The position numbers and the translations under genes were made by a program. From Thermococcus sp. (GTDB taxonomy: Archaea; Methanobacteriota_B; Thermococci; Thermococcales; Thermococcaceae): 34,094 nt of DNA. Location: contig JALVWX010000134.1 of the NCBI GenBank assembly GCA_027023165.1, positions 1 through 34,094 on the forward strand, read 5' to 3'. How positions within the stretch are numbered: position 1 is the first letter of the stretch; each line of letters opens with the position of its first letter. Shown here in pieces: positions 18,508 through 25,110 of this stretch. The notes below the pieces were generated by a model. The model did no database searches. It was given only the letters and a program-made list of their open reading frames with translations, and was not told the origin of the DNA.

Positions 18508-19811
18508 TTTAACATCCCTCCATATTTGGATACCCTTAATTTTATATATTCAAATAGATACTTAGTTTCACTACAATATGGGGAATAAAACGTTCCAGTT
18601 GCATTGTATGCTTCCATAGGGCAGCCTCCTGCACAGAATGGTGCAAGTTTGCAACCAAAGCATTGTGGTATGTTGTTTACGCTTCTATTTATCCAAAGCA
18701 AATAGTTGCGGTTAAGTTTGAACTCTGGATAATAAGTTCCAACACGTAATTCCTTGTTGCCTAAGGTATAATCACATGGGTATAAGTCACCTCTAGGGTC
18801 AAATATTAAAACATTGCCGTTAGTAGCCCCGCAATATTTTAGTCTGCCTGGAAGAGGTTCCCCGTTGGATATTGCTTTAAATAAATCTTGATAGAATGCA
18901 TCAAATTCATATATACCCACATTTGGTAAATCATACTTCCTTAGCAGGGATAGTACCTTTTGGAAATATTCATCAGGAGGCAACATGAAAGGGTATCTTG
19001 CACCTGAACGTTCATTGACTCTTTTCAGAAGGATCGGTGTGTTCACACCCTCTTCCCGTAGTTCATTGACAAGTTGGGGTATATGATCTATATTCTGGGA
19101 ATCAATGTTTGTAAATATGGTTACAAATATTCCCTTTTGAGTTGCTGCTTTGATGCCTTCAATTATTCTATCGAAGGTTCCTCTCCTAGTTATATGTGGT
19201 CTCCGGGCATTGTGTACTCTCTTTGGTCCATCTATTGTTACTTTCACCACTTTTACATTGTATTTACTTAATAGATCGGCATATTCTGAGAGCATATATC
19301 CATTTGAAATTATATCAAACACAAAACCGTCTTTGCTTCCCCTTCTCAGGATATACTCGAGTATATCCTCATGGTCATCCAGTAGAGGTTCGCCTCCGGT
19401 AATTCCAATACTTGGTATTATCTCACTTCTATCAAGTTTGTACTTGGCTATCTCATAGAATCTATCTACTAACTCTTTTCGTATCGTGTTCTCTCGTTTA
19501 ATTTTACGTTCATAGCAGTATATGCATGCAAAATTGCAGTTATATGTCATTGCAATACCATATCTCCCTTTGGAGGATTGGGATTCTTGTCCGAGGGATC
19601 CATACAATAGTGCAATCTCTTCCTCGGTCTTTAGTTCAGTTATAATGCCATACTTTTTAAATAGGTTTATCACCTCTTGGGGGCCATTTTCAGGCCTCTT
19701 AAGAACACCCAATGCCTCCTCATCTATAACGATGGGGGGGGATCTAGGTTTTAAAAGCAAGTATCTGTTGTTATCCAATTCAATGACATTAACAAAATGT
19801 GAAAGTTTCAT
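18504..19811 (-). CDS. Radical SAM/SPASM peptide maturase, second in tandem
   Basis: This 435-residue protein is a clear relative of its two neighbours. The radical SAM motif is C92, C96, C99; GGEP is at 139-142; a conserved 'TIDGPKRVHNARRP' lies near 192-205. SPASM cysteines are C327, C346, C384, C387, C393, C397 and C413. The N-terminal 80 residues again look like a substrate-recognition module. Its ATG is preceded by AAGGAGGTGA and overlaps the upstream maturase stop (ATGA), and its own stop overlaps the next start, so the three enzymes are translated as a unit. AT-rich coding contrasts with the genes around the island. Confidence 0.88.
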   Translation of the reverse strand: MKLSHFVNVIELDNNRYLLLKPRSPPIVIDEEALGVLKRPENGPQEVINLFKKYGIITELKTEEEIALLYGSLGQESQSSKGRYGIAMTYNCNFACIYCYERKIKRENTIRKELVDRFYEIAKYKLDRSEIIPSIGITGGEPLLDDHEDILEYILRRGSKDGFVFDIISNGYMLSEYADLLSKYNVKVVKVTIDGPKRVHNARRPHITRRGTFDRIIEGIKAATQKGIFVTIFTNIDSQNIDHIPQLVNELREEGVNTPILLKRVNERSGARYPFMLPPDEYFQKVLSLLRKYDLPNVGIYEFDAFYQDLFKAISNGEPLPGRLKYCGATNGNVLIFDPRGDLYPCDYTLGNKELRVGTYYPEFKLNRNYLLWINRSVNNIPQCFGCKLAPFCAGGCPMEAYNATGTFYSPYCSETKYLFEYIKLRVSKYGGMLK

Positions 19812-21220
19812 ATATTCACCTCCTTTTCTTTAGGCTTAAGTGTTGAAAAGAACATTCCGAGGTCCTCTTCGAGAAGTTTGGAGTTTACACAGGTAGTGCA
19901 CTCTGATAAGGATTTTTTACCCAATTTTAGTTCGAGAAATTGTTCACGTGATAATTGCCTAAATGGACATCCGCCAGCACAAATAGGGAGGAGAGGACAC
20001 TTTTGACACTGTCTCAGAGATAGGATAGTCCTGTCTCTTAATGCCTCGATGTTATCGGGGAATATTCTTTGGTTGGGATAATACGAGCCAATTGGGAACA
20101 TTTGCGCTTCTGCGAACATTGTGCATGAGTATATCTTTCCATCAGGGGAAAATGTGGCTCTACCGTTTACCCGAATTCCTCCACATGCTCTGGCCTTGGG
20201 CTTGGGTAATTTTCTCTCTATGAAAATCTCTTTGGCAATTAAAGTAGCTCCCGATTCATCTGAGAAGTTTATTAAAGGTATTAACTCGGGATTTCTTTCC
20301 AAATAATCGATGATCTCTGATATTATCCTCCTACTCTGAGATAGCTCGTTCTCTTTTGTTGAGGTGTAATTCCCATAGTTCCCAACTACACCAAGTGCAA
20401 TCTTTAGCTTTCCAAGCCATTCCTTCCTTTTTAGAAAATCTATATATTCTGGTAAGTATTTTATATTCTCACTATCAAATTTGGTCACGATTTGGATCTT
20501 ATTACCCAGGCCTAAATCTATTAATTCTTGAATCCCTCCTGTTATCTGAGAAAAAGTTTCATGCCCTCCCCACAGTGGTCTTCTTCTATTGTGAATGGGC
20601 TCAGGTCCATCAATTGTGACCCTAATCAGATCAATAATGCTCGAGTACTTTAATATGAGATCCTTATAATATACTAAATTGAAACCATTCGTAGTGATTC
20701 CAATTCTGGAATTTCTTTCTTGAGACATCTTGAAAATCATTGACACCTCTGGGAAGTTGCTCAAGAGCAATGGTTCTCCTCCGGTGAGGTTTATGAAGAT
20801 CTCTGAGGAATTATCGCTGTATTTATCTATAAACTCAAAAGCCGCCGTTATCATGTTAAGGTTCATTTTCCCGAAAAGTTGCCTTTTGCTTTTATTCTCA
20901 AAGCAATACTTGCATGCAAAATTGCAACTCCACGTTACGATAAAGGTAAAACTATCGAAACTTATAGACTTGGCAGGGGGTAATTTATCTCTTTTAACTA
21001 TATCCTTAAGGATCTCTCTTATCTCTTTTTCAGATGTGACAAGAATTCCAGTAGATAAAAGTGTCTGTTTTATGTTCTTGGGGATTTTATCGATCCGTTT
21101 TTCTTTTAAAGTTTGAACAAGTTCGTTGTCTCCTTTAATGGCCGTGCCATGCAGAGGATTTATAATCAGATACTCATCTGTGGATATTTTAATCGTTAAA
21201 ATGTAATTGTTAAGGATCAC
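19808..21220 (-). CDS. Radical SAM/SPASM peptide maturase, first in tandem (next to the precursor)
   Basis: I place the start at GTG 21220, five bases after GGGGGTG, giving 470 residues and an N-terminus ('MILNNYILTIKISTDEYLIINP', in parts) that lines up with its two paralogues; an upstream in-frame codon at 21286 would overlap the small peptide gene and adds an unrelated stretch. The radical SAM cysteines are C99, C103 and C106, followed by GGEP near 147. SPASM cysteines are C346, C366, C405, C408, C414, C418 and C441, with an extra C444. It also shares 'TIDGPEPIHNRRRP'. Its position right after the peptide gene makes it the prime candidate for the first modification step. Confidence 0.88.
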   Translation of the reverse strand: MILNNYILTIKISTDEYLIINPLHGTAIKGDNELVQTLKEKRIDKIPKNIKQTLLSTGILVTSEKEIREILKDIVKRDKLPPAKSISFDSFTFIVTWSCNFACKYCFENKSKRQLFGKMNLNMITAAFEFIDKYSDNSSEIFINLTGGEPLLLSNFPEVSMIFKMSQERNSRIGITTNGFNLVYYKDLILKYSSIIDLIRVTIDGPEPIHNRRRPLWGGHETFSQITGGIQELIDLGLGNKIQIVTKFDSENIKYLPEYIDFLKRKEWLGKLKIALGVVGNYGNYTSTKENELSQSRRIISEIIDYLERNPELIPLINFSDESGATLIAKEIFIERKLPKPKARACGGIRVNGRATFSPDGKIYSCTMFAEAQMFPIGSYYPNQRIFPDNIEALRDRTILSLRQCQKCPLLPICAGGCPFRQLSREQFLELKLGKKSLSECTTCVNSKLLEEDLGMFFSTLKPKEKEVNI

Positions 21221-21233
21221 TATTACACCCCCG

Positions 21234-21262
21234 TTATTGTCAAACAATAAAGAAAAAAACAA
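21234..21262 (-). other. U-tract and small hairpin between peptide gene and first maturase
   Basis: On the minus strand a TTTTTTTCTTT tract is followed by a perfect inverted repeat TTATTGT-3 nt-ACAATAA (21234-21250), all inside the 62-base gap after the peptide stop. An archaeal U-tract here could cause partial termination, or the hairpin could mark processing, so more peptide mRNA than enzyme mRNA would be made. Confidence 0.4.
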
Positions 21263-21282
21263 TTTGATACCTCTGAAGCAAT

Positions 21283-21414
21283 TCACTGGCAGTGTGGGAG
21301 GAAGTCTTTGGGTGGTTCAGGGTATTGGGGCTCGCCACAACCTGCCATGGCACATGCAACCATTATTGAGTCCGGCAGGACTCCATCCTCCACTTTCAAT
21401 ATTTCAATTTTCAC
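21283..21414 (-). CDS. Candidate RiPP precursor peptide, 43 residues, three cysteines
   Basis: This small gene starts with GTG at 21414, exactly five bases after GGAGGTGAT, one of the best ribosome binding sites in the window, and stops at TGA 21283-21285. An in-frame stop lies two codons upstream, so it cannot be longer. The peptide begins 'MKIEILKVEDGVLP', has a hydrophobic middle ('SIMVA'), then C21, C26 ('CAMAGCGEP'), a proline/aspartate-rich part ('QYPEPPKDFLP') and C42 one residue before the end. It has no signal peptide or membrane helix. The leader-like N-terminus, Cys-containing C-terminal half and three downstream radical SAM/SPASM genes indicate a RiPP precursor. I recognise no known family. 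The possible core is residues of about 17-43. Confidence 0.75.
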   Translation of the reverse strand: MKIEILKVEDGVLPDSIMVACAMAGCGEPQYPEPPKDFLPHCQ

Positions 21415-21440
21415 TTGTCATCACCTCCGAGAGTTTTCAT

Positions 21441-21463
21441 TGTATTTATTAGTTGAAAATACA
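21441..21463. promoter_or_regulatory. Inverted repeat, candidate operator of the island
   Basis: TGTATTT, nine bases, AAATACA forms a perfect seven-base inverted repeat between the likely TATA box and the peptide start. It would cover the start of transcription. The winged-helix gene on the other side of this spacer is the obvious candidate to bind it. Confidence 0.4.
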
Positions 21464-21464
21464 A

Positions 21465-21493
21465 ATAAATTTATCTGCAAGGTACTTTTAAAG
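21465..21493 (-). promoter_or_regulatory. Promoter region of the peptide/maturase operon
   Basis: Two TATA-like elements lie on the minus strand: ATAAATTTATT (about 21464-21474) and CTTTAAAAG (21485-21493). Which one is used cannot be decided by eye; they would give starts near 21445 or 21465. Confidence 0.45.
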
Positions 21494-21612
21494 AAATGAA
21501 AATAACCTAAAAACAAACTATGTATGGAATATGAAATTCAAAATTACAAAAACTTTTATATTCTCAGAACTGTTATAATAATGAATAACCCCGCATACTG
21601 GGGGGAAATGAC

Positions 21613-21885
21613 GTGAAGGCTGATGTAATTAAATCATATATCAGCGATGGGAAGCTTATTGTTATTCTTAGATTAGAGACGGACATTTTTGGTTTAGAAT
21701 CTTCTCTTAGTGATGTTGAGAGACAAGTGCTGGATTTAATTATCTCCTCTCAGGGTATAACTCAAAAACAAGTTTCGGATATCCTAGGTCCAGTTAGGGC
21801 ATCACGGGTCATACACACCCTAGAAAAGAAAGGTTTTATAAAACGTGAAAGGAGAGGCAAAACGTATGTTTTAATGCTTCGTTAG
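21613..21885 (+). CDS. Winged helix-turn-helix regulator
   Basis: The 90-residue protein has a short N-terminal strand region and then a winged helix-turn-helix at about residues 34-90 ('[12 protein letters not shown]', '[11 protein letters not shown]', '[20 protein letters not shown]'), like MarR/ArsR-type archaeal regulators. GTG 21613 follows GGGGGA; the nearby ATG at 21608 runs into a stop after one codon. A TATA-like TTTTATATT lies near 21554-21562. It is divergent from the peptide operon and shares its AT-rich composition, so it probably controls it. Its 3' end overlaps the convergent Nip7-like gene by 15 bases, placing the island edge here. Confidence 0.78.
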   Translation: MKADVIKSYISDGKLIVILRLETDIFGLESSLSDVERQVLDLIISSQGITQKQVSDILGPVRASRVIHTLEKKGFIKRERRGKTYVLMLR

Positions 21886-22389
21886 TGTCCCCCTCCTGAT
21901 GAACTCCCCGATGTCGGTGATGTTCAGGATGAATTTTTTCCTGCTTTCAGGATTTATCCTGCCTATGCCGAGGATTATCCCATTTTCGTCGTAAATCACG
22001 AGCTTCTTCGTGCCCTGCCAATTATAAGAGCGCACGCCACTCCTCGGCACGTCTTTGCCGGTGGTGAAGAGGAAGCCAGCCTTTGGGCTTAGAACCGCGT
22101 AGTTCTTCTCAACATCGACGAAGTAGAAGAACTCGACGTTGGGATATAACTTCTCAACGAGGTTCTTATCCACCTTTATCGTCCCAACGAAGGTGCCGTA
22201 GGCGTAGGGCCTTGTCCTAAGGTTTTCTATCTTGGCCCAGACCCTCTCGTTCACCGCGTAGACGTCCCTGAATTTGCCCTCGACCACGGCGAAGGTGTGG
22301 TGTTTAAGCTCCCCGTACTTCTCGGCCTCGCGGAGTATCAGATCGTATTCCCACGATGAGGCACGCCTGTGTCTGAGGGACTCAGCCAT
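21871..22389 (-). CDS. Nip7-like PUA-domain protein
   Basis: The protein is about 172 residues. The C-terminal PUA part has '[20 protein letters not shown]' and '[11 protein letters not shown]' (near the end), matching the Nip7 pattern '...LGFG...DIGEYLR'. The N-terminal alpha/beta part has '[13 protein letters not shown]'. Eukaryotic Nip7 works in 60S ribosome assembly; the archaeal protein is presumed to bind RNA. The start at ATG 22389 or 22395 overlaps the end of the YkgJ-type gene, so both share an operon. Confidence 0.75.
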   Translation of the reverse strand: MAESLRHRRASSWEYDLILREAEKYGELKHHTFAVVEGKFRDVYAVNERVWAKIENLRTRPYAYGTFVGTIKVDKNLVEKLYPNVEFFYFVDVEKNYAVLSPKAGFLFTTGKDVPRSGVRSYNWQGTKKLVIYDENGIILGIGRINPESRKKFILNITDIGEFIRRGTLTKH

Positions 22390-22909
22390 CTCCATTCCCT
22401 TCAAGCTGCTCTATCAGCTCCGCAAAGCCAGCTATGTCAGTTCGCTCGAACTCCCTCTCGAATTCGAGGCCGAGTTCGGCTATTTCCTCTGGAGTTATCG
22501 TCGTTTCAGGCTCCTCGGCGTTTATCCCGGGGCAGCCCTCGTCGTAGTAGAGCCACAGCGTTTGGCCTTTGTACTTGAATGACCTCTCGCCCTCGACGCC
22601 GAGCGGCTTACGCGAGACCATGAAGGGGTAGATTCTACAGATTATCGGGTTGGCGTCGTGAACCCTGCATTTGCCAGTCTCAGGGTCGTGGAAGACGCAG
22701 CCGAGATCCCATTCACGTATCGCCAGAACGAAGCGTATCCGGTTGCCCTCGACCGAGAAGGTCACGAAGTCCTGGGGGTCGTGTCCCTTCCGGGCGATTC
22801 TCCCTATATCCTTTAGTGTTAGATAGATGTGCCTTTTCCTGCAGCAGTCGAGGCAGTAGAGGCACCTGAACTTCACTGGCTCGGTGAACGGTTTTGCCTT
22901 GAAGCGCAT
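22382..22909 (-). CDS. YkgJ-family cysteine-cluster protein
   Basis: The 175-residue protein has the Cys pattern C16, C19, C22, C23 ('CLYCLDCC') plus C71, C81 and C91 ('[27 protein letters not shown]', in parts). This is the hallmark of the UPF0153/YkgJ group thought to bind Zn or an Fe-S cluster; the exact role is unknown. A TATA-like element at 22930-22938 predicts transcription starting almost at the ATG, so the message is probably leaderless. Confidence 0.85.
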   Translation of the reverse strand: MRFKAKPFTEPVKFRCLYCLDCCRKRHIYLTLKDIGRIARKGHDPQDFVTFSVEGNRIRFVLAIREWDLGCVFHDPETGKCRVHDANPIICRIYPFMVSRKPLGVEGERSFKYKGQTLWLYYDEGCPGINAEEPETTITPEEIAELGLEFEREFERTDIAGFAELIEQLEGNGDG

Positions 22910-22929
22910 GGAACCCCTTCCCTGTGGTG

Positions 22930-22986
22930 GTTAAAAAGTCATCGAACCCTCTGGTGGACGTATCTGTGTAACGAAACCTTTTTATG
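22930..22986. promoter_or_regulatory. Divergent promoters for the YkgJ-type and HdeD-like genes
   Basis: CTTTTTAACC on the minus strand (22930-22940) serves the YkgJ-type gene, and CCTTTTTATG on the plus strand (22977-22986) serves the HdeD-like gene whose ATG is at 23032. Confidence 0.5.
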
Positions 22987-23031
22987 TTCGCGGACGTACA
23001 TTACTCTGGAACAAGGTTTGGAGGGGTTGGA

Positions 23032-23655
23032 ATGGCTGAAGGAAACGGGGGCAGGCCCCTGAACGCCGAGGAGTACGAGAGGTACAGGCGTGAACTCGAA
23101 CGCAGGAAGGCCGAGAGCCTGATGGCGCATTGGCAGTGGTATTTCCTCCTCGGTGTTATCCTGATGATTCTCGGGCTTGTTGGTCTTGGCATAATCCCCT
23201 TTGTGACCCTGACCACGATAACCGTCTTCGGGGTCTTCCTGATTATGGGCGGCCTGGTGACGATTGGAATAGCTCTCTTCGCCGGCGGCCAGAGCGGCGG
23301 GGAGCGGCTCATGGGGATACTGCTGTCAATACTATACCTCATAGCGGGCTTCGCCATGATTGAGGAACCCCTGATGTCCGCGAGGGTTCTGACGTTTATC
23401 CTCGGAAGCGCCTACTTCATCTTCGGAATAGTTAAGGTGCTCGCGGGATTCAAGATAGAGGGTGGAGGAATCATCGTCTTTTCCGGTGCCATAGACTTCC
23501 TGATAGGAGCCATGATACTCGCCAACTGGCCCGAGTGGAGTCCGTGGGTCATAGGAATCTTCGTGGCGATAGAGCTTATAGTGGCTGGTGTGAGCTTCAT
23601 AGCGATGGCCCTCGGGGCAAGGTCGATGAAGAACAACCCGGAGCTTCGGGTCTGA
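23032..23655 (+). CDS. HdeD-family (DUF308) membrane protein 1
   Basis: The 207-residue protein has a charged 30-residue N-terminus and six predicted helices. The family pattern is seen in repeated 'G....GI.....P' helices and in 'ANWPEWSPWVIGIFVAIELI' (in parts) near residue 165. HdeD is linked to acid stress in enterobacteria, but the archaeal role is not known. ATG 23032 follows GGAGGGG. An in-frame codon at 22984 lies within the TATA box and was rejected. A second, related gene follows. Confidence 0.82.
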   Translation: MAEGNGGRPLNAEEYERYRRELERRKAESLMAHWQWYFLLGVILMILGLVGLGIIPFVTLTTITVFGVFLIMGGLVTIGIALFAGGQSGGERLMGILLSILYLIAGFAMIEEPLMSARVLTFILGSAYFIFGIVKVLAGFKIEGGGIIVFSGAIDFLIGAMILANWPEWSPWVIGIFVAIELIVAGVSFIAMALGARSMKNNPELRV

Positions 23656-23661
23656 TTCTTA

Positions 23662-23671
23662 TCCTCTTTTT
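23662..23671 (+). terminator. T-tract terminator after HdeD-like gene 1
   Basis: TCCTCTTTTT lies a few bases after the stop, before a new promoter for the second copy. Confidence 0.4.
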
Positions 23672-23716
23672 GTGACGTTGCGTCTGCCTTTCAACAACCT
23701 TCCAAAAGATTTTTAA

Positions 23717-23731
23717 GTAACTTTTTGTAAC
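23717..23731 (+). repeat. GTAAC direct repeat at the promoter of HdeD-like gene 2
   Basis: GTAAC, five T, GTAAC directly follows the TATA-like ATTTTTAAG (23709-23717) and so lies between TATA box and transcription start. It is the same motif, spacing and orientation as at 17096-17110. Confidence 0.4.
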
Positions 23732-23760
23732 TTAAACTGCACAATGCGGAGGTGATTGAA

Positions 23761-24324
23761 ATGGAGTTTGGGGAGGTTGGAAAGAACTGGGTATGGATGC
23801 TTGCCCTTGGGATCATGTTCATGACCCTTGGAATTGCCGGGCTGCTTGTCCTGCCGCTCCTCAGCATCACGAGCGTGGCCCTCTTCGGCGCGTTCATGAT
23901 GCTCGCGGGAGCGCTCCAGATGGTCCAGGGAACAACGAAGGCCAGGGAGTGGAAAAGCAGGGGACTGCACATCACGATGGGACTCATCTACGTCCTCGGC
24001 GGTCTCTTCGCCATGATAAACCCCGTTCTGGCCACGGCAATCTACACGCTCCTGCTTGGGCTTTCCCTCATAACAATAGGGACGATCAGGATAGCCGTCG
24101 CCTTCCAGAACAAGGACGTTGGCCAGTGGAGTTTAATGGCACTCTCCGGCTTCTTCACGGTTCTGCTGGGGACCCTCATCGTCCTTCAGTGGCCGTGGTC
24201 GAGCCTCTGGGCCGTTGGACTCTTCGTCTCGCTTGACCTCATCATGAGCGGGGCAAGCTTCGTTGTGATAGCCTTAAGTGCGAAGATTGAGTACGATGCA
24301 ACTAGAAACACCGCGCGGGGGTGA
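23761..24324 (+). CDS. HdeD-family (DUF308) membrane protein 2
   Basis: The 187-residue protein has six helices and is paralogous to the preceding gene; it shares the 'LQWPWSSLWAVGLFVSLDLIMSG' (in parts) region corresponding to the 'ANWPEWSPWVIG' region. It lacks the long charged N-terminus of copy 1. ATG 23761 is preceded by a perfect GGAGGTGATT. It has its own promoter and a different upstream motif, so the two copies are probably controlled separately. The next gene is in the same frame a few codons later. Confidence 0.82.
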   Translation: MEFGEVGKNWVWMLALGIMFMTLGIAGLLVLPLLSITSVALFGAFMMLAGALQMVQGTTKAREWKSRGLHITMGLIYVLGGLFAMINPVLATAIYTLLLGLSLITIGTIRIAVAFQNKDVGQWSLMALSGFFTVLLGTLIVLQWPWSSLWAVGLFVSLDLIMSGASFVVIALSAKIEYDATRNTARG

Positions 24325-24330
24325 AGCTGT

Positions 24331-25110
24331 CTGATAGCCCTCATCTCTTTAATTTTGGCGATTACCATATCCCTGATAATCGTGAGAATAGGTGCGATAG
24401 CCCTTGAGATGACCGGTCTCTCCCGGGACGTGGCTTCGTTTCAGGCCCAGTCGGCCTTTTCCGGGACGGGGTTCACGACGAGCGAGAGTGAGTACGTCGT
24501 TTCCCATCCGGCCAGGAGGAAGATCATCAGGATTTTGATATTCCTTGGGAGCGCTGGAATAACGTCCGTCATAGCAACCCTGGTTCTAACCTTCCTCGGA
24601 AGGGGCAGAGAAGAGGCGACGGGCTATCTGCTCGTCCTTGCGATAAGCCTGATGGTCCTCTACGTCGTTTTCACATCCAAAACCGTCGACAGGTGGATGC
24701 GCAGGTGGATAAGGCGCTTCCTGAGCAGGGCCTTTCCAGAGCTTAGGGTTTACGACTACACCCAGCTCCTCGGTGTAACCCACGGCTACTCCATCTCCCA
24801 GATAAAAGTCCGCAAGAACAGCTGGCTCGCCAACAGGAGCCTCAGGGAGCTGGAGCTTGACAAGGAGGGGATACTGGTTCTGGGAATATACAGGCGAACC
24901 GATGATGGAGAGGTTTACATAGGGGCGCCCAGAGGCGACACGATAATCCTCCCTGAAGACGTTCTGGTCTGTTACGGCCCGGAAGATGCCCTCCTGGAGC
25001 TGTCCAAGAGAGTCCGTGGAAAGAGAGGAGACCAAGCGCATGAGGAGGCGGTTAAGAAGGCCAGGATTAGAAATTTGGAAGAGGAGATAAAGGCCTCCAG
25101 TTCCGGTTAG
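24331..25110 (+). CDS. Membrane protein with C-terminal TrkA-C (RCK_C) domain
   Basis: The protein is about 259 residues if started at CTG 24331. The N-terminal helix is followed by 'FQAQSAFSGTGFTTSESE', a family signature reminiscent of Trk/Ktr pore loops, then two more helices. A cytoplasmic RCK_C domain at about 155-235 includes 'LGVTHGYSISQIKV' and 'LPEDVLVCYGPED'. It may be a ligand-gated ion transporter or sensor. The start is odd: the reading frame is open from the preceding TGA, GGGGGTGA ends six bases before CTG 24331, and the first ordinary start codon is TTG 24355, which has no ribosome binding site and cuts into the first helix. A start codon mutation or sequence error is possible. 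Confidence 0.75.
   Translation: MIALISLILAITISLIIVRIGAIALEMTGLSRDVASFQAQSAFSGTGFTTSESEYVVSHPARRKIIRILIFLGSAGITSVIATLVLTFLGRGREEATGYLLVLAISLMVLYVVFTSKTVDRWMRRWIRRFLSRAFPELRVYDYTQLLGVTHGYSISQIKVRKNSWLANRSLRELELDKEGILVLGIYRRTDDGEVYIGAPRGDTIILPEDVLVCYGPEDALLELSKRVRGKRGDQAHEEAVKKARIRNLEEEIKASSSG

Noticed and set aside
21220..21286. Longer start at 21286 for the first maturase
   Set aside because: It would overlap the peptide stop, lacks a ribosome binding site, and adds 22 residues not matched in its paralogues; GTG 21220 has GGGGGTG at correct spacing.
21404..21421. Five-codon minigene (ATG at 21421) just before the peptide start
   Set aside because: The ATG is only two bases from the ribosome binding site and the frame stops at once; the GTG at 21414 has ideal spacing.
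17150..21890. Insertion sequence, integrase or CRISPR array around the AT-rich island
   Set aside because: No transposase, recombinase, terminal repeats, tRNA target or regularly spaced repeats could be seen.
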